Assembly (NCBI RefSeq): GCF_003025555.1
Contig: NZ_PYMH01000018.1
Span: 28,589 to 92,588, forward strand
Direction: 5' to 3'
Origin: Photobacterium lutimaris
GTDB lineage: Bacteria; Pseudomonadota; Gammaproteobacteria; Enterobacterales; Vibrionaceae
Length of the DNA stretch: 64,000 bases
Made by a program: the position numbers and the translations under genes. Below are positions 53,354 to 62,283 of the stretch, in pieces. The number at the start of each line of letters is the position of its first letter. Positions within the stretch are counted from its first letter, which is position 1. Below the pieces are notes generated by a model. The model did no database searches and was not told the DNA's origin. It saw only the letters and a program-made list of their open reading frames with translations.

Positions 53354-54510
53354 AAAAATTATTGTATGTCACGGGGTCTCGTGCTGAATATGGGATCATG
53401 AAGCGCCTGCTGACAGTCCTTAACCAAGATAAGGACATTGATTTATCCATCGTTGCAACTGGCATGCACTGTGAAGAAAAATTCGGATCGACATACAAGC
53501 AAATTGAAAGCGATGGTTTCCCTCTTCACAAGTGCTTCAATATAAATATAAATACAAAAAGCAATGCTGCTATTTTGTCATCAATGTCTCTATGCCAGAC
53601 ACATTTTGGCCACTACTTTCATGAACACCATTATGATGCCGTGATGCTACTTGGCGACAGATACGAAATTTTACCTGTTGCCATTGCCGCTGCTATGTAT
53701 AACATTCCAATTATTCACTTACATGGTGGTGAAAAAACACTAGGTAACTATGATGAATTTATTCGGCATGCTATAACAAAAATGAGCAAACTCCACCTCG
53801 CCTCAACCGAGGTTTATCGTAACCGCATCATCCAACTTGGCGAAAACCCTGCAACGGTATTTAATATAGGAGCCCTTGGCGCTGAAAATAGCTTATCTTT
53901 ACCACTGCCAACCAAATTTGAACTAAGCGAAAAATTTGGTTCATTTGATAAACCCTATTTCATGGTTGTTTTTCATCCAGAAACACTCAATGACTTCCCT
54001 GTTGGCCTGCAAATCAAAGAACTACTTACAGCCCTCAAGCGGTTAAAGGAAAACTACGATTTTGTGTTTATCGGCTCAAACTCCGATACCGGCTCAGATG
54101 AAATCACCAATCAAATCCATATCTTCTGCGAAAAATATCAATTAAGGTACATGACATCCGTTGCCCCTGAGGAGTACTTATCGTTAATCAAGTACTCACA
54201 AGGGCTTGTAGGTAACTCGTCTTCTGGCCTCATTGAGGTTCCTTCATTATTTGTACCTACTGTTAATATCGGAGACCGCCAAAAAGGACGAGTTCGAGGT
54301 AATACAGTTATTGACTGCCACTGTAATAACGAGGAGATTTACAAGTCACTAATTATATCCCAGTCAGACGCTTTCCAAGCTTTAATCAAGACATATATCA
54401 ACCCATATCACCAAAAAGATTCACTCAAGAACGCCTATTTAACAATCAAGAAATTCATATTAAGCGAACAAATTAAATATAAAGATTTTTATGATTTACA
54501 ACCATCATGA
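53350..54510 (+). CDS. neuC: NeuC, hydrolysing UDP-GlcNAc 2-epimerase
   Basis: 386 aa. NeuC turns UDP-GlcNAc into ManNAc and UDP, the first committed step to Neu5Ac. Family motifs: GSRAEYGIMKRLL, LLGDRYEILPVAIAA, HLHGGE, DEFIRHAITKMSKLHLAST, VFHPETL and VGNSSSGLIEVPS, then NIGDRQKGR. A LegG-type enzyme on UDP-diNAcBac is the alternative; the neuDBAC order supports NeuC. Its start overlaps the neuA stop (ATGA). Confidence 0.9.
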   Translation: MKKLLYVTGSRAEYGIMKRLLTVLNQDKDIDLSIVATGMHCEEKFGSTYKQIESDGFPLHKCFNININTKSNAAILSSMSLCQTHFGHYFHEHHYDAVMLLGDRYEILPVAIAAAMYNIPIIHLHGGEKTLGNYDEFIRHAITKMSKLHLASTEVYRNRIIQLGENPATVFNIGALGAENSLSLPLPTKFELSEKFGSFDKPYFMVVFHPETLNDFPVGLQIKELLTALKRLKENYDFVFIGSNSDTGSDEITNQIHIFCEKYQLRYMTSVAPEEYLSLIKYSQGLVGNSSSGLIEVPSLFVPTVNIGDRQKGRVRGNTVIDCHCNNEEIYKSLIISQSDAFQALIKTYINPYHQKDSLKNAYLTIKKFILSEQIKYKDFYDLQPS

Positions 54511-54534
54511 ATAACTTAATCCATAGGCTAAACA

Positions 54535-55656
54535 ATGAAAATATTACATATTGCAGCATTTGAAGGAAACATCGGTGATAATGCGAGTCACTTGGGTTTT
54601 CTATCTATACTGAAAGACTTAAACATCAATACAACAATAAAAAAAATCGAGATAAGAAAATCATATAACAACTATAATCAAGAAGACAAATTTGTTTTTG
54701 ATACTCGATTTGCAAATGAATGTAACCAATATGACTGTGTGGTATTTGGGGGTGGTGGATTCCTTGATTATTGGGTGGAAAATAGTGTAAATGGTACAAC
54801 AATTAATATTAGCGAAGATATCCTCAAGCAAATAAAAGTGCCTATTTTAATTACGAGTATTGGTTGCCATCCCCACCGAGTCGTTCCTGAAGGAAATAAA
54901 GAAAAATTCAAAGCCTTCTTAGATTACGCTAAGACAGCCCCCAATATTCAGATTGCAATCAGAAATGATGGCTCAGCAGACGTTTTGTGTGAAAACTTTG
55001 GAAAGAGTTATCTTACCCATATCACTCAAATACTTGATCATGGTTTTTTTTATAAACCACAGCATAGAAGTAACCTGCCAATCTCTGGCGAATATGTCGC
55101 TCTGAATATTACGGCGGACCAAATAGAGATGTACAACAATGATAGAAAGATCTATGACAAATCGGCTTATATCGATGAGTTAAGTCAACTTGTCATTGAA
55201 ATTATAGACTCAAAAAAATATAAAGTCGTTCTAGTCCCTCATATACATAGTGATGTGGAAGCTATCGCTGAACTACTCAATATTATTCCTGATAGATACA
55301 AGCGAAGTAAGATCATCGTTGCACCCTACATTCAAGGAGATTTAGCAACGGACTATTTATTCTCAATATATCACGATAGTAAGTATGTGATTGGTTCTCG
55401 CTATCACGCTAACGTGTGTTCAATGAATGCAAATTGCCCAACAATAGGCCTTTCACCTCTGAAAAGAATTGAGTTTATCCATAATCAATTATCAACTTCT
55501 GAAACCTATGTTCCAATAGAAACCGGCTTCAAAGATAAAGTACTTTCTCTCATGAATGATGCCACATCGATTAACTCTCAAACTTTAGAAGATCTTAAAA
55601 AGCAGACTATTGATTTTTACCGTGAATATTTTTCATATATAAAAAACAATAAGTAA
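54535..55656 (+). CDS. Polysaccharide pyruvyl transferase family protein
   Basis: 373 aa. The opening GNIGDNASHLGFLSIL, the central VVFGGGGFLDYW and the C-terminal IGSRYHANVCSMNANCPTIGLSP (shown here by key residues G-S-R-x-H) fit the family that adds ketal pyruvate to sugars (CsaB/WcaK/GumL relatives). It may modify the glycan made by this island or the acceptor sugar. Very AT-rich (14 G/C in the 60 bases 54601-54660). It lies 24 bp after neuC in the same direction, so probably the same operon. Confidence 0.82.
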   Translation: MKILHIAAFEGNIGDNASHLGFLSILKDLNINTTIKKIEIRKSYNNYNQEDKFVFDTRFANECNQYDCVVFGGGGFLDYWVENSVNGTTINISEDILKQIKVPILITSIGCHPHRVVPEGNKEKFKAFLDYAKTAPNIQIAIRNDGSADVLCENFGKSYLTHITQILDHGFFYKPQHRSNLPISGEYVALNITADQIEMYNNDRKIYDKSAYIDELSQLVIEIIDSKKYKVVLVPHIHSDVEAIAELLNIIPDRYKRSKIIVAPYIQGDLATDYLFSIYHDSKYVIGSRYHANVCSMNANCPTIGLSPLKRIEFIHNQLSTSETYVPIETGFKDKVLSLMNDATSINSQTLEDLKKQTIDFYREYFSYIKNNK

Positions 55657-55681
55657 CTATAAACCAGTATCATAAAAGAGA

Positions 55682-55721
55682 GCGCTTGTGACCTACCAGA
55701 TAGCACCTTATGTTACAAGCG
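55682..55721. other. Imperfect hairpin past the pyruvyl transferase gene
   Basis: CGCTTGTGA and TTACAAGCG are nearly perfect inverted copies separated by about 21 bases, 27 bp past the stop codon. A long loop and a weak T content make it a doubtful terminator. The rest of 55722-55935 is AT-rich and holds no gene that I can see. Confidence 0.45.
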
Positions 55722-55947
55722 TTATTACTCATTAAACAATAATGATTACGATACATATCGATTTACGTCCTATATCGTCAATTGCTTGACAACCACCTAT
55801 ATGCACTAACACAAAAAATCAACATCCCCACCCACAACTGATAACCATATCTAACATTTATAATTTATTTCGATTTACACTAGATAAACAGTATAACTTG
55901 TATATATAATTGATATATCTAATCGATAAAAATCATTGGTGGTAATT

Positions 55948-56130
55948 ATGAACATTGGTATTGCAACATTGCTGGGTTATGCCATCAAAGAGATCATTGC
56001 ACCTGTGGTGCTGGATAATATTCGGGAAGGAAATCAGGAAAAAGTCCAAGCTAATGAAATTCAATCAGCATTGTCTGAAAGCGAAGACACACTGAACATT
56101 ATTTCATCAATTATTGACGTGTTTGTATAG
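55948..56130 (+). CDS. Small hypothetical protein
   Basis: 60 aa from ATG 55948, preceded by GGTGG six bases upstream. A hydrophobic amphipathic N-terminal segment (IGIATLLGYAIKEIIAPVVL) is followed by a charged, acidic helix and a hydrophobic C-terminal end. I do not recognise it. It is convergent with flgJ, 20 bp apart. It may be a real island gene or a chance ORF. Confidence 0.4.
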   Translation: MNIGIATLLGYAIKEIIAPVVLDNIREGNQEKVQANEIQSALSESEDTLNIISSIIDVFV

Positions 56131-56150
56131 TTTACTTTCGACCTCTTCTT

Positions 56151-57239
56151 TTACTGCTCTTTACTCATTAAATCGTTCACCTGATCAAATACCCGCATTA
56201 CTTTCTCGCTGTATCTTGGATCGGTTGCATAACCGGCTTTATGGATCTCATTAATAAACGCTTTCGGATCTTGCGTATTTTCCAGCGCGACCGAATACCT
56301 CGGGTTCTGTTTTAAAAACTGTGCGTAATCATTGAAGCTCGCATCGAAAGAATCATAAGAACGAAATGCGGCACGCTCCTGAACCGCAATGCCTTGATGG
56401 TACTCCAAGGTTTGCGTTGCCATCTTTTCTCCTTTCCAGCTCGGATCAGCCTTGATATTAAACAGGTTATTACTGTTACCGCCAGCATTGCTGATCACTT
56501 TCTTACCCCACCCTGTTTCAAGGGCGGCTTGGGCGATCAATACGGCAGGATCTACCCCTAATGCGCTCGCAGTTCGACGGGCATAAGGCGCCATATGTGA
56601 AACAAAGGCTTGCGGGGAATCAAAGCTCTCAGGCCGTGGGGATGACGGTACGTGCACTGAAGGTGCAGAAACGCCATTATTGGCAGCATGACGCTGCGCG
56701 ATGGCTTTATTGGCAATCTGGGTGATTTGCTCTTCACTCATCGCCGGCTTTGCCGCTTCATGCTGATGCGCTACCGGTGAAAAATGTGGCTTACTAAGCT
56801 CAGTGTAATTATCCGGATTAAACTCTTGCCGCTCAAACGGCAGATACTTGCCACCGTTGTCTAACTCAACAAATCGTTGCTCTTTTGCTAGCGTACCATC
56901 ACTCAGTTGAGGAGAGCTATCATCTTGGTGGGCACCGAGTTGCTGAACAATCATATCAGCCAGCCCAAGCGAATTGCTGCGGCTCAGCTCACTGGCCATC
57001 TGCTCATCATGCATTTGCTCGAAGAATTTTGCGTTACGGCTACTCATCAAGTCCGACTCAAAGGCAGAGTTTGCCTCTCGCATCGATTTGAACATCATCT
57101 GGGTAAAGATAGCTTCGAACTGTTCGGCGGCAGCCTGCAGGCTCGCTTTCTCGCCTTCTTTACCGGTTTTCACCCCAGCACGTAAGCGATCAAGGCTTGA
57201 GATATCAAGAACAAAACTGGTGTCAGTCGGACTTTTCAT
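56151..57239 (-). CDS. flgJ: FlgJ, rod cap and peptidoglycan hydrolase
   Basis: 362 aa. The N-terminal rod-scaffold domain (about 25-105; EQFEAIFTQMMFKSMREAN) caps the growing rod; the C-terminal glucosaminidase domain (about 205-360) cuts the cell wall to let the rod through, with catalytic Glu in AALETGWGKK and the NLFNIKAD motif. A Pro/His-rich linker joins them. It is the last gene of flgFGHIJ; the island follows beyond its stop. Confidence 0.96.
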   Translation of the reverse strand: MKSPTDTSFVLDISSLDRLRAGVKTGKEGEKASLQAAAEQFEAIFTQMMFKSMREANSAFESDLMSSRNAKFFEQMHDEQMASELSRSNSLGLADMIVQQLGAHQDDSSPQLSDGTLAKEQRFVELDNGGKYLPFERQEFNPDNYTELSKPHFSPVAHQHEAAKPAMSEEQITQIANKAIAQRHAANNGVSAPSVHVPSSPRPESFDSPQAFVSHMAPYARRTASALGVDPAVLIAQAALETGWGKKVISNAGGNSNNLFNIKADPSWKGEKMATQTLEYHQGIAVQERAAFRSYDSFDASFNDYAQFLKQNPRYSVALENTQDPKAFINEIHKAGYATDPRYSEKVMRVFDQVNDLMSKEQ

Positions 57240-57251
57240 CTTGCTCTCCCG

Positions 57252-58370
57252 TTAGATAATGATCAGCTGGCCTTCAATGGCACCAGCTTGTTTGAGTGCT
57301 TGCAAAATGGCCATCAGATCTGACGGCGCAGCCCCTACCTGATTCACAGCACGGACTAAATCATCAAGACTCACTCCCGGCTCAAACAAGAACATCCGCG
57401 AATCTTCTTCGGTAACGGTAATTTCGCTATCGGGCACGACCACAGTTTGGCCACCGGCAAAGGCATTCGGCTGGCTGGCCGACAAGTTTTCTTTGATGGA
57501 TACCGTCATACCACCATGGGTAATCGCGGCAGGTTTCAACCGAACATGCTGGCCGATAACAATGGTGCCGGTGCGGGAGTTTACGATGATTTGCGCCCCG
57601 GAGTCAGCGGTTTCAAATTCAACATTTTCAATGGTTGATAGAAAAGCAACACGCTGACTGACATCACGCGGGGCACGAACACGCACCGACGCGGCATCCA
57701 TCGCCGAAGCCACATCAGGGCCAAGGAAATTGTTGATGGCATCCACCATGTTCTGCGCAGTGGAGAAATCCGGCTCGAAGAGGTTAAATGTTAGAAAGTC
57801 ACCACGGCCAAACGGATTTGGCACCTCTTGTTCGACAATCGCGCCAGAAGGGATCGTCCCCACGGTTGGGGTATTGCTGACAATTCGCGAGCCATCGGCA
57901 CCATCGGCGGTAAAACCACCGACCACCAGACTGCCTTGAGCAACCGCATAAATATTGCCATCCAAACCTTTGAGGAAGGTCTGCAGTAGTGTGCCGCCGC
58001 GCAGGCTCTTGGCCGAGCCGACTGACGATACGGTGATATCAATTTGCTGCCCCTGCTTGGAAAAAGGAGGCAGCGTTGCATGAACCGCAACCGCGGCGAC
58101 ATTTCGGGTACGGAATCGCTCGCCTTCAGGAATATTGATCCCAAAGTTATTCAACATGGCACGAAAGCTTTGTTCGGTATAATACGCCGAGGATGACTCA
58201 CCGGTTCCTGGCAGGCCAACCACCAAACCGTAGCCGACCAATTGGTTATCCCTGACACCGGCAACGCTGGCAACATCTTTAATACGGGCGGCATGGGCTT
58301 GCGGTGATACTGCCGGTAAAACAGAGACCAGCAATAGGCTAAATAACAGGGTCGGGATTAACGTTTTCAT
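57252..58370 (-). CDS. flgI: FlgI, P-ring protein
   Basis: 372 aa. Cleavable signal peptide (about 1-27, ending AHA), then the P-ring domain with RIKDVASVAGVRDNQLVGYGLVVGLPGTG near the start. FlgI forms the periplasmic bushing around the rod in the peptidoglycan layer. It sits 12 bp before flgJ and three bases after flgH. Confidence 0.96.
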   Translation of the reverse strand: MKTLIPTLLFSLLLVSVLPAVSPQAHAARIKDVASVAGVRDNQLVGYGLVVGLPGTGESSSAYYTEQSFRAMLNNFGINIPEGERFRTRNVAAVAVHATLPPFSKQGQQIDITVSSVGSAKSLRGGTLLQTFLKGLDGNIYAVAQGSLVVGGFTADGADGSRIVSNTPTVGTIPSGAIVEQEVPNPFGRGDFLTFNLFEPDFSTAQNMVDAINNFLGPDVASAMDAASVRVRAPRDVSQRVAFLSTIENVEFETADSGAQIIVNSRTGTIVIGQHVRLKPAAITHGGMTVSIKENLSASQPNAFAGGQTVVVPDSEITVTEEDSRMFLFEPGVSLDDLVRAVNQVGAAPSDLMAILQALKQAGAIEGQLIII

Positions 58371-58373
58371 ATC

Positions 58374-59153
58374 TTACATCGCCGCATTGAAGAATCGAGC
58401 AAACCAGCTTGGGTCTTGGGTATCCTGACGATCGCCAGTCGCCGAGTATTGAATTCGCGCATTGGAGATACGTGTGGATGGGATAGAGTTTTCTGAATCG
58501 ATATCATCGGGGCGAATGGTTCCACTCACTCGGATATATTCATCACCGCTGTTCAGCGTCAACCACTTTTCCCCTCGTACCAACAAGTTACCATTGGGTA
58601 ACACCTCAATCACCTCGACCGAAATAGAGCCGGAAAAACTGTTGCTTTGATCCGAGGAAAGGCTACCAGAGAATGAGTTGTCGTTGGTCAGGGCATAAGA
58701 CAGATCATAGCTACCAATATTCAATGGGCGACCGCCCATCATGATCGGCTCCATACTCATATCCGTCGATTTGCCTAAATCAGAGCTGGCACTCTTTCTT
58801 GCCTGAGTCTTCTCCTCAAGCAGAACAGTGACAATATCACCAAGCCCTGTTGGGCGTGAATCGTTATAGAGCCCCATGGCGTTGGTGGTATTAAATAGTG
58901 AGCCGGTAGAAGTGGCGTAGTGCTCCGGTTTTTCCGGCGGACGAACAGAAGACCAACTAGGATCACCCTGTACCGCGTCTTCCCGCTGCCTGACCAAACC
59001 AATAATACCATCGCTTTGCTCAGTCGTGCCTTCAACCGCATCAACATCACTGACGGCGCTGTCGAGATCAGAGCCGGTATCAAAATTCTGCGCACAGCCC
59101 GATAAAACCGCCACCAGCACTGCCACCCAAAATACTGGCCAATACTTACCCAT
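58374..59153 (-). CDS. flgH: FlgH, L-ring lipoprotein
   Basis: 259 aa. Signal peptide with lipobox LSGC (Cys20), so anchored in the outer membrane. The motif GLGDIVTVLLEEKTQARKS and the C-terminal RPDDIDSENSIPSTRISNARIQYS are family signatures. FlgH forms the outer-membrane bushing around the rod. Confidence 0.96.
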   Translation of the reverse strand: MGKYWPVFWVAVLVAVLSGCAQNFDTGSDLDSAVSDVDAVEGTTEQSDGIIGLVRQREDAVQGDPSWSSVRPPEKPEHYATSTGSLFNTTNAMGLYNDSRPTGLGDIVTVLLEEKTQARKSASSDLGKSTDMSMEPIMMGGRPLNIGSYDLSYALTNDNSFSGSLSSDQSNSFSGSISVEVIEVLPNGNLLVRGEKWLTLNSGDEYIRVSGTIRPDDIDSENSIPSTRISNARIQYSATGDRQDTQDPSWFARFFNAAM

Positions 59154-59166
59154 ACCCTACTCCCTG

Positions 59167-59955
59167 TTATAGCTGCTGGTTGACGTAGCTCAGCATCTGA
59201 TCCACCGTTGAAATCACCTTGGAGTTCATCTCGTAAACCCGCTGTGCCTCAATCATGTTGACCAACTCTTCGGTAACATTCACATTGGATGTTTCCAGCA
59301 TTGACTGGCGGACGCTACCAAAACCATCAAGGCCCGGGATCCCCTCTTGTGGATCACCACTTGCACCTGTCGGCAGATAAAGGTTCTGGCCAATGGGTTC
59401 CATGCCGCCTGGATTAATGAAGTTGGTCAGGTTGATCTGACCCAGCACCTGATTTTCTTGCTGATCACGAATACGGGCAGAAACTTCACCGTCGGTACCG
59501 ACCGTAATCGCAACCGCGTTGTCCGGCACTACAATTTCAGGCTCCAGCACATAACCTGCGCCAGACGTCACAATCTGGCCTTCGTTGCTCACGGTGAATT
59601 GGCCGTTACGGGTATAGCCTATGTTGCCGTCTGGCAGCATCACCTGGAAGAATCCATCGCCCTCGACCATCATATCGAGCGCATTGTCAGTGGTTTGGGT
59701 ATTACCTTGGGTAAAGACTTTCTGGGTCGCGACCACTTTTGAACCGGCACCCAGCATCAAGCCGGATGGCAAGGTGGTATCTTGCGTTGCCTGACCGCCA
59801 GGCTGGTTAATATTCTGGTAGAAAAGGTCTTCAAAAACCGGCCGGCTTTTCTTAAAGCCTATCGTCGAGGCGTTAGCTAGGTTATTTGAAACCGTTGAAA
59901 TATTGGTTTGCTGGGCATCAAGACCAGTCTTACTAACCCATAGAGCTGGATGCAT
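59167..59955 (-). CDS. flgG: FlgG, distal rod protein
   Basis: 262 aa. The N-terminus (MHPALWVSKTGLDAQQTNI then SNNLANASTIGFKKSR) and the C-terminal NVTEELVNMIEAQRVYEMNSK are standard rod motifs. FlgG builds the distal rod. It follows flgF by 17 bp. Confidence 0.97.
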   Translation of the reverse strand: MHPALWVSKTGLDAQQTNISTVSNNLANASTIGFKKSRPVFEDLFYQNINQPGGQATQDTTLPSGLMLGAGSKVVATQKVFTQGNTQTTDNALDMMVEGDGFFQVMLPDGNIGYTRNGQFTVSNEGQIVTSGAGYVLEPEIVVPDNAVAITVGTDGEVSARIRDQQENQVLGQINLTNFINPGGMEPIGQNLYLPTGASGDPQEGIPGLDGFGSVRQSMLETSNVNVTEELVNMIEAQRVYEMNSKVISTVDQMLSYVNQQL

Positions 59956-59972
59956 ACGTTAACTCCTCGCTA

Positions 59973-60725
59973 TTATCCGATGCGCATTAAAGATGAAGAC
60001 GATTTATCCATGTCTTCTGCGGTTTTCATCAATTTGACTTGCATTTCAAAGTGGCGCTGAAGATCAATCATACTGACCATCTCACCTACAGCATTCACGT
60101 TGCTGCCTTCCAATGCACCACTGAGCAAGCTCACACCGGCATCGGCTTCCAAGCCCTGGGGGTTAGGAGTCGTTGGTTTGAACAAACCATCGACATCCTT
60201 AAACAAGTCACTGTTGTTGGGGCTGACCAGTTTGATCCGGTTGACTGCCACCATGGCTTCCGGTGGTGCCCCCTGCGGCAAGATACTGACGGTGCCGTCT
60301 TTTTGAATTTCAATTTTGTTGATAGGGAGCGGCACAAAGATCGGTGCATCGGCATCGCCCAAAATAAGCTGGCCGTTGCTGTTTTGCAGCATACCCATCT
60401 CATCAATCTTCAAATGCCCAGCGCGGGTATAAGCTTCTTGACCCGACGCATCTTGCACAGCCAACCAACCGTTACCTTCAATGGCGACATCCATGGCACG
60501 GCCGGTCATTTTTACCGAGCCCTGCTCGAAGTTATTGCCCGGACGTTCGGTCATGGCAAATACGCGGCTTGGCAAACCTTCGCCATACGCTTGCATACTT
60601 CTCGCCTGCTGCAAATCAGCACGAAAACCGGTGGTGTTCACGTTCGCCAAATTGTTGGCCGCAACCTGCATGCCGTACATGTCTTGCTTGGCGCCACTCA
60701 TGGCTAGAAATAATGCGCGATCCAT
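59973..60725 (-). CDS. flgF: FlgF, proximal rod protein
   Basis: 250 aa. ANNLANVNTTGFRADL and the closing MVSMIDLQRHFEMQVKLM identify it as a rod protein of the FlgF type. It leads the flgFGHIJ unit, with a sigma-54 motif 34 bp upstream of its ATG, and is split from flgE by a 259-bp gap. Confidence 0.96.
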   Translation of the reverse strand: MDRALFLAMSGAKQDMYGMQVAANNLANVNTTGFRADLQQARSMQAYGEGLPSRVFAMTERPGNNFEQGSVKMTGRAMDVAIEGNGWLAVQDASGQEAYTRAGHLKIDEMGMLQNSNGQLILGDADAPIFVPLPINKIEIQKDGTVSILPQGAPPEAMVAVNRIKLVSPNNSDLFKDVDGLFKPTTPNPQGLEADAGVSLLSGALEGSNVNAVGEMVSMIDLQRHFEMQVKLMKTAEDMDKSSSSLMRIG

Positions 60726-60758
60726 CTGTCAGTCCCCTCTATCGATAGGCATTTTTAA

Positions 60759-60775
60759 TGCAAAAAGCATACCAT
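60759..60775 (-). promoter_or_regulatory. Sigma-54 promoter of flgFGHIJ
   Basis: ATGGTATGCTTTTTGCA on the minus strand, GG-N10-GC with TTGCA intact. The predicted start near 60748 lies 23 nt before flgF. Confidence 0.7.
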
Positions 60776-60934
60776 CAATAAAAATTTAGTTAGGTCGTTG
60801 ATTCTAAAAGATGTGCAGCTAAAAAGGGAGTGTAACGGAGATAAAGGGGACAAACGTTGCCGCTTAACTGGCGGTTATGCTCAGTAAACAATCAATCGCT
60901 TTTAATATGGGAGTGATAGCGTCAATAAACCGAC

Positions 60935-60966
60935 GAAAGCCCATAACACTTGGTATTATGGGCTTT
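60935..60966 (-). terminator. Terminator after flgE
   Basis: AAAGCCCATAA, nine-base central loop, TTATGGGCTTT is a strong perfect stem 19 bp past the flgE stop. No long T run follows on the minus strand. It separates flgBCDE from the flgF promoter. Confidence 0.7.
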
Positions 60967-60984
60967 GTGCTTAAGGAGAGAACG

Positions 60985-62277
60985 TTAGCGAATCTGCAAG
61001 ATGTTCTGCTGTAGCTGGTTGTTCACATCCAAGGCACGGGAGCTGGCCTGGAAATTACGCTGGGCAGTGATCAAATCCACCAGCTCCTGAGTCATATCGA
61101 TATTGGATTGCTCCAAGGTACCGTTCTTGATCGAGCCGAATGACCCTTGCGAGGCATCTCCCCAAACGGCTGAGCCCGAATCTTGAGTGACGTTCCACAA
61201 TGTACCACCAAGCTGGGCTAGCCCCTGCTCGTTGGCAACACGGGCCATCGCCACCCGGCCAATCACTTTATCTTTACCGTTTGAATAAGAAGCTAAGATG
61301 TTACCGTCTGAGTCGATATCAACATTCGATAAGTAACCCGTGGTGGCTCCATCCTCATCTTCCAGCTTACGAATTTCAAATGGTGAGGCGTACTGGGTTG
61401 GTTCATCATAATTGAACGTCAGGCTCTGGCTGCCGTCGGCACCGCCTAATTGAATACCGGCAGTTTGGAAATCAACGGTTTGGAAGTTTGGCGGATTAGT
61501 TACCAGCTGACCTCCCGCATCAAACTGTAGATTATGACCTAGGTGGCCAGCACCGTTATCCACACCGTTCACAGCATCGAGGGCTTTTTCACCGCCGCTG
61601 TCACTGACCGTATAATACACCTGCCATGTATTATCAATCGGCGCTTTTACGTAATATGCTGACATTTTCAACGGATTACCCAAGGAGTCATAGATAGTCG
61701 AAGAGGTTGATTTGTTATAAGAATCCGGGTCATTGAAATCGAACGGCGTTACCTTTGGCGGAGTTTCCCCACTTGGTAAGTTCATCGCAATGCTCATGTT
61801 CTTCGACATGTTCGGCTGGCCAAACGTGTCATCAATGGTCATCGGTTTCGGCTCATAGGAAGTAACCGTATTGGTATCCTGGTTTACTTCGTAGCCAAGC
61901 AGGTAATTGTTGTCGGAGTTGACAATCTCGTTGTTGTTATTTAGATGAAAAGCACCGTTACGTGTCAGGTTGTTGTTCGCCGGCTCTGCCTTATTAGGCG
62001 CAACGGCGAAAAAACCGGTACCTGATACCCGTAAATCCAATGGGTTATTGGTGTAAATACTGGAGCCTTCATGGAACTGCTGGGCAACCGTTGCCGTTTG
62101 TACACCGCCACCGGTTGTGGTTTTCGAGTTAGAGAAAATCGAATTCGAGTACACGTCGGAAAACTCGGCCCGCGACTCCTTGAAACCGTAGGTATTGGAG
62201 TTGGCGATGTTGTTACTGGTAGTATTGAGATCTTTCTGAGCTGCACCCAGGCCACTCAAGGCAATATTCATGCTCAT
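60985..62277 (-). CDS. flgE: FlgE, hook protein
   Basis: 430 aa. The hook subunit that forms the flexible joint. SNNIANSNTYGFKESRAEFSDVY near the N-terminus and the C-terminal DMTQELVDLITAQRNFQASSRALDVNNQ are signatures (given here by key residues). AAGGATAA upstream supports the first ATG at 62277. Confidence 0.97.
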   Translation of the reverse strand: MSMNIALSGLGAAQKDLNTTSNNIANSNTYGFKESRAEFSDVYSNSIFSNSKTTTGGGVQTATVAQQFHEGSSIYTNNPLDLRVSGTGFFAVAPNKAEPANNNLTRNGAFHLNNNNEIVNSDNNYLLGYEVNQDTNTVTSYEPKPMTIDDTFGQPNMSKNMSIAMNLPSGETPPKVTPFDFNDPDSYNKSTSSTIYDSLGNPLKMSAYYVKAPIDNTWQVYYTVSDSGGEKALDAVNGVDNGAGHLGHNLQFDAGGQLVTNPPNFQTVDFQTAGIQLGGADGSQSLTFNYDEPTQYASPFEIRKLEDEDGATTGYLSNVDIDSDGNILASYSNGKDKVIGRVAMARVANEQGLAQLGGTLWNVTQDSGSAVWGDASQGSFGSIKNGTLEQSNIDMTQELVDLITAQRNFQASSRALDVNNQLQQNILQIR

Positions 62278-62283
62278 AGTTGA

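Noticed and set aside
51054..54510. Legionaminic or pseudaminic acid pathway instead of sialic acid
   Set aside because: No LegB/PseB dehydratase or LegC/PseC aminotransferase in the island, and the D-B-A-C order and lengths match K1 neu genes. Not excluded if those genes are elsewhere.
48220..55656. Capsule or O-antigen locus
   Set aside because: No Wzx, Wzy, ABC exporter, polysialyltransferase or other glycan assembly gene is present; the block sits wholly between flg genes.
55682..55721. Integron attC-like site after the pyruvyl transferase gene
   Set aside because: The inverted ends do not carry the RYYYAAC/GTTRRRY core pair and no cassette or integrase is nearby.
60039..60707. 222-aa plus-strand open frame
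   Set aside because: Shadow of flgF; no ribosome binding site and no family resemblance.
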